From positions 1-15,862 of the forward strand of contig RCNN01000102.1 in assembly GCA_003667245.1 (NCBI GenBank): a stretch of DNA of 15,862 nt, read 5' to 3'. Position numbers and translations under genes: made by a program. Of the stretch, positions 8,349 through 15,862 are shown in pieces (position 1 is the first letter of the stretch; every line of letters begins with the position of its first letter). This DNA comes from Heterostelium multicystogenum. Taxonomy: Eukaryota; Evosea; Eumycetozoa; Acytosteliales; Acytosteliaceae. The notes beneath the pieces were generated by a model. That model was not told where the DNA came from and did no database searches. It was given only the letters and a program-made list of their open reading frames with translations.

Positions 8349-9296
8349 TCAAAGGGGCGCGTTTTCGAGCATCGCGATGCGGCCGCTGGCGGCAGAGCCG
8401 GTGTAGATGCCGAACTGCTGGTTCTGGCGCTCGCGGGCATAGCGGCGCACCACCGAGCGCAGTTCGTTGACCGGCATCTGCTCGATGGGCAACGCGTCCA
8501 GCGGGAAGAAGCGCAGGGTGTCGGGCAGCTCGGCGTCGAACGGGCGAGCTGGGCGCGGTAGATCAGGTAGCCGGGGTCGGTGTCGTCGACATCGAACGCC
8601 GAGTACAGGAAGGTCGATTCCAGCTCCACCGGCAGCGAGCTGTCGCCGGCGTCGATAAAAACCCTTGCGCTTGCCGGCCACCGGCAGCGTCCAGCCGCCC
8701 TGGCCATCGGCGCGAAACAGGATCGCGTCGCCGGCTTCGATCAGGTAGCCGATGATCATCTTGTGGGAGTCCAGCCAACTGGCCGGCAGCGGGTCCTGGA
8801 TGTTCGCGTAGCGGCCCCGGCAGAAGCACAGCGGCAGCTTGGGGCTGGTGCCGAAGGCGCGGACCTGGCCGATCAGCACCAGGTGGTCGCCGGCTTCGAT
8901 GCGCTGGTGCACGCTGCAGTCGAACCAGGTCAGGCTGTCGGTGAGGATCGGTGCGCCGGTGTGCACGGTGTCGTGGTTGACGGTGTGGAATTTGTCTGGC
9001 GACTTGGAGGCGAAGGTCCCGGAGACGTCCACCTGGCCTTCGTGCAACAGGTTCACGGCAAACTGTTCGGTGCTGGCAAACGCGGTGTAGCTGGCGGCCG
9101 ACTTGCCCACGCACACCAGCAGCAGCGGCGGGTCGAGGGACACCGAGGTAAACGAATTGGCGGTCATGCCGCGCGGGTTGCCATCGGTGTCATGGGTGGT
9201 GATGACGGTGACGCCGGTGACGAAGGTGCCGAAGGCCTGGCGCAAGGCGCCCGGATCGACGGCTGCAACGTTGGCGCTGATCGCGGTGCTCGGCAT
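8349..9296 (-). CDS. Flavin reductase with an extra C-terminal Nudix-like domain, frameshifted
   Basis: Residues about 10-170 form a flavin reductase domain (DIM6/NTAB, RutF type). It has ALRQAFGTFVTGVTVITTHD, RGMTANSFTSVSLDPPLLLV, LLHEGQVDVSGTFA and HLVLIGQVRAFG. It would use NAD(P)H to make reduced flavin for the luciferase-like oxygenase. The remaining 140 or so residues are extra compared with ordinary single-domain reductases. They read IGYLIEAGDAILFRADGQ, GWTLPVAGKRKG, SAFDVDDTDPGYLIYRAQL and RFFPLDALPIEQMPVNELR. This order resembles a Nudix fold lacking the usual catalytic box, which is my inference. Start ATG 9296 has AAAGGAG at 9304-9310. Two compensating frame breaks lie near 8660 and 8548. 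It is the first gene of the catabolic operon. Confidence 0.85.
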   Translation of the reverse strand: MPSTAISANVAAVDPGALRQAFGTFVTGVTVITTHDTDGNPRGMTANSFTSVSLDPPLLLVCVGKSAASYTAFASTEQFAVNLLHEGQVDVSGTFASKSPDKFHTVNHDTVHTGAPILTDSLTWFDCSVHQRIEAGDHLVLIGQVRAFGTSPKLPLCFCRGRYANIQDPLPASWLDSHKMIIGYLIEAGDAILFRADGQGGWTLPVAGKRKGFYRRRRQLAAGGAGIDLPVLGVRCRRHRPRLPDLPRPARPFDAELPDTLRFFPLDALPIEQMPVNELRSVVRRYARERQNQQFGIYTGSAASGRIAMLENAPL

Positions 9297-9374
9297 CGGG
9301 GTACTCCTTTGTTCTTGTGGTGTGAAGCAAGCCTACGAGCAAGGGAAACCGTGGGCTTGCGTCGAAAAATGGTA

Positions 9375-9403
9375 GCGAAGACGAAAGTTTTGCTTCGTTT
9401 CGC
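9375..9403. promoter_or_regulatory. Imperfect palindrome upstream of the catabolic operon (possible operator)
   Basis: The left arm GCGAAGACGAAAG (9375-9387) is matched, with two one-base gaps, by the inverse of CTTCGTTTCGC (9393-9403). It lies about 80-107 bases before the flavin reductase start, where an activator site would be expected. A second small inverted pair, GCAAGCC at 9327-9333 with GGCTTGC at 9354-9360, lies nearer the gene. Binding by the PucR-type regulator is only a guess. Confidence 0.3.
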
Positions 9404-9440
9404 AGTGCTCCGGCATTTCTGTGGCAAACATCAACGCTTT

Positions 9441-9565
9441 GGCGAGGGAGCTTGCTCCCGCAGGGCTGCGAAGCAGCCCCACAACGGCAACCGGGTTCTT
9501 TCAGGCGGACCATGGCGGGGCTCATGGGGCCGCTCCGCGACCCAGCGGGAGCAAGCTGCCTCGCC
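9441..9565. repeat. BIME: two inverted REP units
   Basis: A 21-base arm at 9441-9461 (beginning GGCGAGGGAGCTTGCTC) is inverted at 9545-9565 with one mismatch. The left unit continues into a tight hairpin, GGGCTGC at 9463-9469 with GCAGCCC at 9473-9479. The right unit has the looser GGGGCCGCTCCGCGACCC just inside its arm. This is a common P. fluorescens REP family. It separates the PF06684 gene from the operon downstream of it and may end or attenuate read-through. Confidence 0.88.
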
Positions 9566-9594
9566 ACAACTGAGCGTCGTTCTTCAGCCAGACG

Positions 9595-10194
9595 TCAGTC
9601 CTTGGGTTGTTCCGCTTCCATCTCGGCCATGTCCTGGTAGCGGTCGGCAATCCGTGGGTGGGCACGGGAGCCGTCGCTGGCGCCGATGGCGATCAGCACT
9701 TCGTCGGGGCCCGGGGCATCGGCGACCTGGAAGTTGGCGGTGAGAAAGTGCGAGCGCTTGCCGGTTTCGCTTTTGTGCACCATCGGCAGCGAAAGCAGGG
9801 CGCCCGGTGCATTGCGGGTGTTGGTGAAGCTCAAGTAGGCGGTGCCTTCCACGGCTTCGCGGAACAGGTTGCCGAAGCGCAGGGTGTGGATCAGGCCCGA
9901 GGCGTGTTCGATTTCGCCGTTGACCCCGACAGCCGCCGCCTTGCCGAAGGCTTCGACCTTGCCCCCGGGCATCAGGGCGATCAGGCGACGGGTCATCTCA
10001 TGGCCCAGGCCGGGGGCCAGGCGCAGGATTTCCGGACGCAGGTTTTCGACGAAGCCCTGGCCGGCCCAAGGGTTTTTCAACACGGCTGCCACCACGATCA
10101 GGGTGATCGGTTTGCCGGCGTCCTTGCCGCCTTCGATAAAGGTTTCTTCGATAAAGGTGCAGTACTTCCTGACGCCCAGATTTTCCAGATTCAT
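9595..10194 (-). CDS. Amino acid synthesis family protein (PF06684), function unknown
   Basis: This is an intact protein of 199 residues with the marks of the PF06684 family. It has the N-terminal VRKYCTFIEETFIEGGKDAG, VAAVLKNPWAGQGFVENL, IEHASGLIHTLRFGNLFREAV and the C-terminal GPDEVLIAIGASDGSRAHPR. The family name rests on weak evidence and no reaction is established to my knowledge. ATG at 10194 is preferred over the GTG two codons upstream, although the ribosome site is weak for both. A short in-frame duplication near 10131-10158 gives TFIE-ETFIE. It is transcribed toward the flavin reductase, 298 bases and a BIME away, and is divergent from the PucR-type gene, which suggests joint regulation. 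Confidence 0.8.
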   Translation of the reverse strand: MNLENLGVRKYCTFIEETFIEGGKDAGKPITLIVVAAVLKNPWAGQGFVENLRPEILRLAPGLGHEMTRRLIALMPGGKVEAFGKAAAVGVNGEIEHASGLIHTLRFGNLFREAVEGTAYLSFTNTRNAPGALLSLPMVHKSETGKRSHFLTANFQVADAPGPDEVLIAIGASDGSRAHPRIADRYQDMAEMEAEQPKD

Positions 10195-10362
10195 GATCAC
10201 TCGTCGCCCTTTTGGCTGTTGGTTGTGGCCTTAGGCTAGGAGCGTTGGGCAGCAGCGTCTTCCGTGGTTACGCAGTGCAAATCCACTGGACATTGCTCTG
10301 AACCGGAGCAAGTATCAGGCGGGCCTGGCAGGCAACGTGGCTGCCGTGACCTCCATGTTCGG
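10195..10362. promoter_or_regulatory. Divergent promoter region between the PF06684 gene and the PucR-type regulator
   Basis: These 168 bases should hold both promoters. A 6-bp inverted repeat, TTGCTC at 10293-10298 with GAGCAA at 10306-10311 around a 7-base centre, is the clearest symmetric site and could be an operator. No convincing -35/-10 pair was found. An open frame from GTG 10264 runs through the stretch into the regulator, but the stretch shows no recognisable protein features. Confidence 0.4.
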
Positions 10363-12134
10363 GTGAGCGCCTTGAATCGAGAAATGCAGATACTGTCGTT
10401 GCGCGATGTGGCCAGTCAGATCAACTCCGGCGGTGACCTGCAGTCGATGCTGCACCAGTTGGTGTACGCCAGTTGCCGCCACACCCACTGGACCATGAGT
10501 TCGATCATGGCCATCGACATGGACGCCGGCTTTGGCCACGTGATCGCCCGCCATGACCCGACCCTGGTGCAGCGCCCGCTGGTGGATTGCTGGGAGCTGT
10601 CTTCCAGCCCGGTGATGACCGCCCTGCAACGCAACGAGGCGGTGTTCATCCGCGACGTGCGCGAATGCGAGTACCCCGGCTACCGCCGCGAATCCCTGGA
10701 GCGCGATTACCGCACGGTGATGGTGATGCCGATGAACTGCACCGACTTCGACGGCCGGCCCATGGTGCTCAGTGTGATTTCCCGCACGCTGATGGACGTT
10801 TCGGAAGAAGACCGGGTGTTCCTCGGCATGATCATCCACCTGGGCGCCATTGCCGTGGAGCGCCAGCGCCAGCTGGAAGCCGAACGCCGCGCCGCCGAGC
10901 GCCTGCAGCAGGCGTTGCATGTGCATACCACGATGCTTGAACACGTATTGGGCGGCGGTTCGGTGACATCGTTGTCGCTGATGGTCGGCGACCAGTTGCC
11001 CAACCCGGTGATCGCCGTGGACTTCACCGCCAACCAAGTGGTGGCGGGGCGTTCGCCGGATCCCGCATTGTTTGACGACAATGCCTGGCAGGCCGCAGTC
11101 GCCGGGGTGCTCAGCGTGCAGATCACCAAGGCCGCCCAGGAAAGTTTGCGCAGCGCCCTGCGCAGTACGGTCAACCTGTTCCTCGACGATGGCCAGCGCC
11201 AGTTCACCCTGCGGGCGCAGATCGAACCGTTGATGGTCGACCACGAACTGGTGGGCGCGCTGGTGCTGTTCCCGGTGGCGGCGCCGGTCAACGAGCTGGA
11301 CCTGCTGATGCTGGAAAGCGCCAAGTTCGCCTTGAGCGTGCAGATGATGCGCAGTTTTATCCGCTTTCGTTTTGAAACCCGGACCCAGACCGAGCTGCTG
11401 CTCGAAGTGCTCGAGGGCCGCTGGCGCGATGCCGATGACATCCAGCAGCGCGCCCAGCGGCTGGGCATCAGCTTCAGCACCGCGCAGCAGATGATCATCG
11501 TCGACTACGGCGCCAAGGCCCGGGAGGCGAAGAACCTGCACCACAACGTCGCGCGCATCCTGCAGCGTGCAGGGATGCAGGCCACGGTGATCATTGTCGA
11601 CAACGGTTTGGTGTGCCTGGTGCCGGCGGAAGGCGAGCGCTTGAGCAAAATCAAACGGCAGATTACCGATGACCTGGCGCACTACCTGGGTGCCGAGCCG
11701 ATCCTGCTGGCCAGCGGGGTGTGCCGGGCGCTGGCGGATTATCCTGCCGCGTGGGAGCGCTGCCGGCGGCTGATCGAGATTGCCCGCTCGTTCGGCCGCA
11801 GCGGGCCGATCTCCGATCAGGATTTCGGGCCGATCCCGATCTTCGTCGCGGCCGTGGGCGGCGAGGATATTCGCACCTTCGTCAACGACAGCGTTGGCGC
11901 CATGCTCGCCCATGACCGCAAGCACCAGACGCCGTACCTGGAAACCCTGACGGCGTATCTGCGGGAGAGCTGCCGCAGCCAGGCATGCGCGGACGCGATG
12001 GGGGGTGCATGTGACGACGCTGCGCTATCGGCTGGCGCGGATCCAGGAGTTGTTCGGGATTGATGTGGAAAACGCCGGAACGGCGGTTTGCCACGGAGTT
12101 GGCGATTCATTTGCAGCGGGTGATTGATAGCTGA
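10363..12134 (+). CDS. PucR/CdaR-type transcriptional regulator with N-terminal GAF-like domain, frameshifted near 3' end
   Basis: This regulator has about 590 residues. An N-terminal GAF-like sensor region covers roughly residues 15-180 (LQSMLHQLVYASC through FLGMIIHLGAIAVERQRQ) and is followed by a helical linker rich in Arg and Glu. A middle CdaR GGDEF-like region starts near TQTELLLEVLEGRW. The C-terminal PucR HTH reads YLRESCRSQACADAMGVHVTTLRYRL in two frames, then IQELFGIDVENPERRFATEL. One extra G near 12003 and one near 12073 break the frame, and the repaired stop is TGA 12132-12134. The start is uncertain: GTG 10363 or ATG 10384, neither with a strong ribosome site, and GTG 10264 is also open. 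PucR-type proteins control catabolic genes, and this one faces the catabolic cluster. Confidence 0.85.
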
Positions 12135-12154
12135 CGGGTAGCATTGCTCCACTT

Positions 12155-12173
12155 AATAGGAAGCATTACTATT
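12155..12173. promoter_or_regulatory. Possible Fur box upstream of fecI
   Basis: The 19-base stretch AATAGGAAGCATTACTATT has inverted ends (AATAG/CTATT) and an AT-rich character. It sits about 30 bases before fecI, where iron-responsive ECF sigma genes usually carry a Fur site. The match to the GATAATGATAATCATTATC consensus is partial. GCATTGCT at 12141-12148 nearly repeats GCATTACT at 12163-12170. Confidence 0.35.
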
Positions 12174-12201
12174 CACACCCCGCCTCCCCAGTGCTTCCTT
12201 G

Positions 12202-12702
12202 ATGACTCCTCAGCCGCCCCGCAGAACAGGCTTTTTCGAGCACTACGAAGAGTTGATCGGGACCTGGACGCGCCGCCTGAGAAACCGTCAGCAGGCCGAA
12301 GACCTGGCCCACGACACTTTTGTGCGGGTGCTTGAATCCAGCGCCACCAAGGTTGAGCAACCTCGCGCCTATCTGCATCAAACGGCGCGCAATATCGCCG
12401 TTGACGCCTATCGCCGCGAGGACCGGCGGGGAGCGATGGCCCTGGAAGCCTTTGATCAGAGTTCGCCCCACAGTGGCGACCCGGAGCATTTCATGCACGC
12501 GATCCAGCTGGCGGATTCCATCGAGCGAGCCCTGGCCGAGCTGCCGCTCAATTGCCGCAAGATTTTTATCTGGCAGAAAATCGAGGGCCTGACCCAGCAG
12601 GAAATCGCCGAACGCCTGGGCCTGTCTAAAAATATGGTGGAAAAGTATATGATCCGCACCCTGCGGCATCTACGTGACCGCCTGGATGCGATGGCACCAT
12701 GA
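12202..12702 (+). CDS. fecI: FecI-like ECF RNA polymerase sigma factor
   Basis: This is an intact 166-residue ECF sigma factor. Region 2 covers FFEHYEELIGTWTRRLRNRQQAEDLAHDTFVRVLE and the -10-recognising part after it, RAYLHQTARNIAVDAYRRE. Region 4 reads LPLNCRKIFIWQKIEGLTQQEIAERLGLSKNMVEKYM. It should direct transcription of the receptor gene downstream when FecR transmits the ligand signal. ATG 12202 is chosen over TTG 12199. The ribosome site is weak. Its TGA overlaps the ATG of fecR (ATGA), a normal arrangement for translational coupling in this gene pair. Confidence 0.92.
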   Translation: MTPQPPRRTGFFEHYEELIGTWTRRLRNRQQAEDLAHDTFVRVLESSATKVEQPRAYLHQTARNIAVDAYRREDRRGAMALEAFDQSSPHSGDPEHFMHAIQLADSIERALAELPLNCRKIFIWQKIEGLTQQEIAERLGLSKNMVEKYMIRTLRHLRDRLDAMAP

Positions 12703-13711
12703 CCAATGCCCGCTTTGAAACAGGATCTTCCATGATGGATACCCGTGAGTGTGCCTGCGGCAGCGCGACGGCCCGCGACGAGGCGGCGCAATGGTTTGTG
12801 CGTGTGCAGGACAGCCCATTGAGCGCAGAAGAACGCGAGCGTTTTGATGCCTGGCGTGCAGAGCATGCCGAGCACCAGTACGAATTTGATGTGCTGCAAG
12901 GTTTGTGGAGTGCCACCGACCTGGTACCCAAGGCGCGCTTGCAGGCGTTGTGCGATGCCCCGCAACCGCGTGCGAAGCGCCGGCCCGTGCTGCGTTATGC
13001 AGTGGCTGCAAGTGTGCTGGCGGTGGCCCTGGGCCTGGGGTTGTTCAGTGGCCTGGATCATCCGGCGACGTATAACGCCGAGTTCCGCACTGCATTGGGG
13101 GAGCACCGGCAGGTGGCGTTGCCCGACGGCTCGCTGATGGACTTGAACAGCCGCAGCGTGGTGGCCGTGCACTATGTAAAAGGCCAGCGCGGCATCGAGC
13201 TCAAGCAGGGCGAGGCCATGTTCAGCGTCGAGCACGACACCAGCCGGCCCTTCGTGTGGACGCCGGGGCAGGGCAGGTGACGGTCACCGGTACGCGTTTT
13301 CGACGTGCGCCGCGATGACGACCAGACCCGCGTGGTGGTCGAGGCCGGTACGGTCAAAGTGCAAGGGCGCTCATCCGATGACATCGTGATGCTCACGGCC
13401 GGTCGGGGCACCCATGTGGATACCCGGGGCCAGGTGGCGGCTGCCTACGCCGTCAACCCTGAAGAGCTCACGGCCTGGCGCACCGGCAAGCTGGTGTTCA
13501 ACAACGCCACCCTCGGCGAAGTTGGCTCGGGAGGTCTCACGTTTACCGCGAGCAACCTTTGCGGGTCAGCGCGCCCGCGGTGAGCAACCTGCGCTTGACC
13601 AGCGTGTTCAAATCCACCGACACCGACGCCTTGCTCAAGGCCTTGCCGCACATTCTTCCGGTGGCCTTGCGCACCTTGCCGGACGGTAGCCAGGAAATAA
13701 TTTCGCGATAG
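12699..13711 (+). CDS. fecR: FecR-family anti-sigma/sigma regulator, frameshifted
   Basis: This is an inner-membrane signal relay of about 336 residues between FecA and FecI. The cytoplasmic DUF4880 part shows DEAAQWFVRVQDSPLSAEER and ERFDAWRAEHAEHQYEF. One membrane segment follows (VLRYAVAASVLAVALGLGLF, near residues 105-125). The periplasmic FecR domain reads RTALGEHRQVALPDGSLMDL, LKQGEAMFSV and VTVTGTRFDV. The C-terminal part (LTAWRTGKLVFNNATLGEV through LPDGSQEIISR) contacts the receptor's signalling domain. Single-base errors near 13268, 13297, 13514 and 13542 break the frame. The start is ATG 12699, overlapping fecI; ATG 12732 with AGGA upstream is a second possibility. Confidence 0.87.
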
Positions 13712-13822
13712 ATTCAGGTTTTTTTCGAGTTCTTCGTCTTCTTGTGCAACTGCAACTGGTTTGCATTAACAGCCGCACTCTCTTGCGATCACAGGACTAC
13801 GTTCGACGTGAAAAAACTCGCC
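13712..13822 (+). promoter_or_regulatory. fecR-fecA gap, expected FecI-dependent promoter
   Basis: These 111 bases should hold the promoter read by the adjacent sigma factor. A run of T follows GG at 13718-13725 and CGTC is at 13735-13738, a spacing that could suit an ECF -35/-10 pair, but the match to known FecI-type promoters is weak. TGCAAC is repeated in tandem (TGCAACTGCAACTG) near 13744-13757. GTG 13808 opens the receptor frame five codons before the preferred ATG. Confidence 0.3.
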
Positions 13823-15862
13823 ATGAAAAACAATAAATCATCCCGCTGGGCACCCCTCGCCCTGGCGCTGGCCGTCAGCGCCGGACTGCCGGCGGCCTAT
13901 GCTGACGATGGCATTCATATCCAGGCCCAGTCCTGGGGTTCGGCTTGAGCCAATTGGGTCAGCAGACGTCGCTGCAAGTGTTCTTCAGCCCCGACATGGT
14001 GGCCGGCAAACAAGCCCCGGCCGTCGACGGCAACCTGTCGCCCGAACAAGCGCTGCGCCAGTTGCTGCAGGGCAGCGGCCTGGATTACCAGATCGATGCG
14101 GGCTCCGTGACCCTGCGCCCGGCTGGGCAAGGGCACCGGCGAAGCCGGTTCGCCGCTGGAGTTGGGTGCCACCGACATCAAGGTGGTTGGCGACTGGCTC
14201 GGCGACGCGAATGCCCAAGTGGTGCAGAACCACCCGGGGGCGCCACCGTGGTGCGCCGTGAAGCCATGGTGGAGCAGGGCGCGATGAACGTCGGTGACGT
14301 GCTGCGGCGCATTCCCGGGGTGCAGGTACAGGAGGCCAACGGCACCGGTGGCAGTGATATTTCCCTCAACGTCGGGGTACGCGGCCTGACCTCGCGTCTG
14401 TCGCCACGCTCCACGGTATTGATCGACGGCGTACCGCAGCGTTTGCACCCTACGGCCAGCCGCAGTTTGTCGATGGCGCCGATTTCCTCCGGCAACCTCG
14501 ACAGCATCGACGTGGTGCGTGCGCGCAGGCTCCGTACGTTATGGACCACAGAACGTCGGCGGCGTGATCAACTTCGTCACCCGGGCCATCCCGGAAAATT
14601 CTCCGGCGAAGTCGGCACCACCCTGGAAACCGCGGCCCACGGCGGCTGGAAACACATTGAAAACGCCTTCATCGGCGGCACCGCCGACAACGGTATCGGT
14701 GCTGCGTTGCTGTATTCCGGGACCAAGGGCGATGGTTTACCGCGACCGCCAACAACTCCAACGACATCGACGACGTGATCTTCAAGACCCACTTGGGCGC
14801 CGACCGATCAAGACGATTTCTCGCTGAATTTCCACTACTACGACGCCAGCGCCGACAATGCCCGGCGGCCTGACCCAGAAGCAGTACGACGCCAACCCGT
14901 ATCAATCGGTACGTGACTGGGACAACTTCAATGGCCGGCGCAAGGATATGTCCTTCAAGTACATCCGGCAGATCGACGACCGCACCCAGGCTGAAGTGCT
15001 GACCTACTACTCCGACAGTTTCCGCGGCAGCAACATCGCCAACCGCGACCTGAAGACCCTGGGTTCCTACCCGCGCACCTACTACACCTTCGGCATCGAG
15101 CCGCGTGTGTCCCATGTATTTGACCTGGGGCCGAGCACCCAGGAAGTCAGCGTCGGTTTATCGCTACTCAAGGAAGGCATGCACGAGCAGGCCACCAGCC
15201 TGGCGCTGGTCAACAACGTGCCGACGCCCGTGGGCCAGAGTGACGGCCACGTGTACCAGGACCGTACCGGTGGCACCGAGGCCAACTCGTTCTATATCGA
15301 CAACAAGATTGATATCGGCAAATGGACCGTCACCCCGGGCATTCGCTTTGAGCAGATTCGCACCGAATGGCACGACCGTCCGGTGGTAGGCCTCAATGGC
15401 GCCACGGTTCAGGAGAAGCGCCGCGAGATCCACAACAACGAACCGCTGCCGGCCCTGAGCGTGATGTACCACGTCTCCGATGCCTGGAAAGCTGTTTGCC
15501 AACTACGAAACCTCCTTCGGCAGCCTGCAATACTTCCAGCTGGGCCAGGGCGGTAACGGCGACCAGACCGCGAACGGCCTTAACCGGAAAAAAGCCAAGA
15601 CCTACGAAATCGGTACCCGCTACAACGACAACGTCTGGGGCGGCGAAGTGACGTTTGTTCTACATCGACTTCTCGGACGAGTTGCAATAACGTCAGCAAC
15701 GATGTGGGCTGGACCAACCTTCGGCGCTACCAGGCACGAGGGCATCGAAGCGTCGGCCCATTACGACCTGTCGAACCTCGACCCGCGCCTGGACGGCCTG
15801 ACCGCCAACGCCGGCTTCACCTACACCAGGGCCACCTCCGAAGGCGACGTTGCCTTCAAGGG
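13823..15862 (+). CDS. fecA: FecA-like TonB-dependent ferric citrate-type receptor with signalling domain, frameshifted, cut by window end
   Basis: This is an outer-membrane siderophore transducer. It has a signal peptide (LALALAVSAGLPAAYA before DDGIHIQ) and a secretin/TonB N-terminal signalling domain, from GSALSQLGQQTSLQVFFSPD to GLDYQIDAGSVTLRP, that talks to FecR. Then comes VVGDWLGDA, as in E. coli FecA, and the plug (VLRRIPGVQVQEANGTGGSD, FAPYGQPQLSMAP, VRYGPQNVGGVINFVTRAIP). Barrel strands follow, with DMPGGLTQKQYDAN, KIDIGKWTVTPGIRFE and TYEIGTRYNDNVWGGEV. These match ferric citrate FecA closely. About 15 single-base errors break the frame, for example near 13940, 14125, 14228, 14443, 14590, 14853, 15490, 15655 and 15690. 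About 680 residues are present and the last barrel strands are missing. Confidence 0.9.

Noticed and set aside
1161..9296. Calling the broken transport and catabolic genes pseudogenes
   Set aside because: The breaks are single-base, spread evenly and flanked by fully conserved protein, as in unrelated genes across the window. Sequencing error is the simpler explanation.
8580..9743. Long plus-strand open frame (387 codons) opposite the flavin reductase
   Set aside because: It crosses the operon promoter and the BIME and shows no protein family features. The minus strand encodes conserved domains.
10264..10362. N-terminal extension of the PucR-type regulator from GTG 10264
   Set aside because: The stretch has no ribosome site, reads as low-complexity non-family sequence and would overlap the divergent promoter. 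GTG 10363 or ATG 10384 is more plausible.
10315..11925. Long minus-strand open frame (536 codons) opposite the PucR-type gene
   Set aside because: It is rich in His, Gln and Arg with no family features, while the plus frame is a clear regulator. Such antisense frames are common in GC-rich DNA.
1..15862. tRNA, rRNA or CRISPR arrays
   Set aside because: No cloverleaf-like, ribosomal or regularly spaced repeat sequence was recognised on either strand.

Overview
This window looks like a Pseudomonas chromosome, most likely of the P. fluorescens group. The grounds are GC-rich coding with few gaps, two kinds of REP/BIME repeat typical of that group (1081-1141 and 9441-9565), and a FecI-FecR-FecA iron-uptake cassette. 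No tRNA, rRNA or CRISPR array was seen. The sequence is error-rich: most genes are broken by single-base insertions or deletions (roughly 50 by hand count) scattered through otherwise well-conserved proteins. I read these as sequencing or assembly errors rather than gene decay. Gene spans below are those of the reconstructed genes, so lengths in residues are approximate.

Layout: (1) 1 to about 1080, an IS110-family element on the minus strand. Its DEDD transposase runs off the left edge, and a structured non-coding leader (possible bridge RNA) lies upstream of it and abuts a REP doublet. (2) 1161-4340, minus strand, a ProV-ProW-ProX (glycine betaine type) ABC importer. (3) 4520-9296, minus strand, a compact catabolic operon transcribed in the order flavin reductase (with an unusual C-terminal domain), aldehyde dehydrogenase, luciferase-like flavin monooxygenase, alpha/beta hydrolase, carboxymuconolactone decarboxylase family protein. 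(4) 9595-10194, minus strand, a PF06684 'amino acid synthesis' family protein, separated from the operon by a BIME. (5) 10363-12134, plus strand, a divergent PucR/CdaR-type regulator with a GAF-like N-terminus. (6) 12202 to the right edge, plus strand, fecI-fecR-fecA; fecA is cut by the window end.

How the genes may work together: a two-component flavin monooxygenase, an aldehyde dehydrogenase, a hydrolase and a betaine-type importer match the enzyme set known for trigonelline (N-methylnicotinate) breakdown in Acinetobacter baylyi (TgnA-D). The inferred role is uptake and ring cleavage of trigonelline or a similar quaternary N-heterocycle under control of the PucR-type regulator. The CMD-family protein, the PF06684 protein and the extra domain on the flavin reductase are not explained by the published scheme as I remember it, and they are the most interesting open points. 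The fec cassette is an independent cell-surface signalling system for ferric citrate-type uptake.
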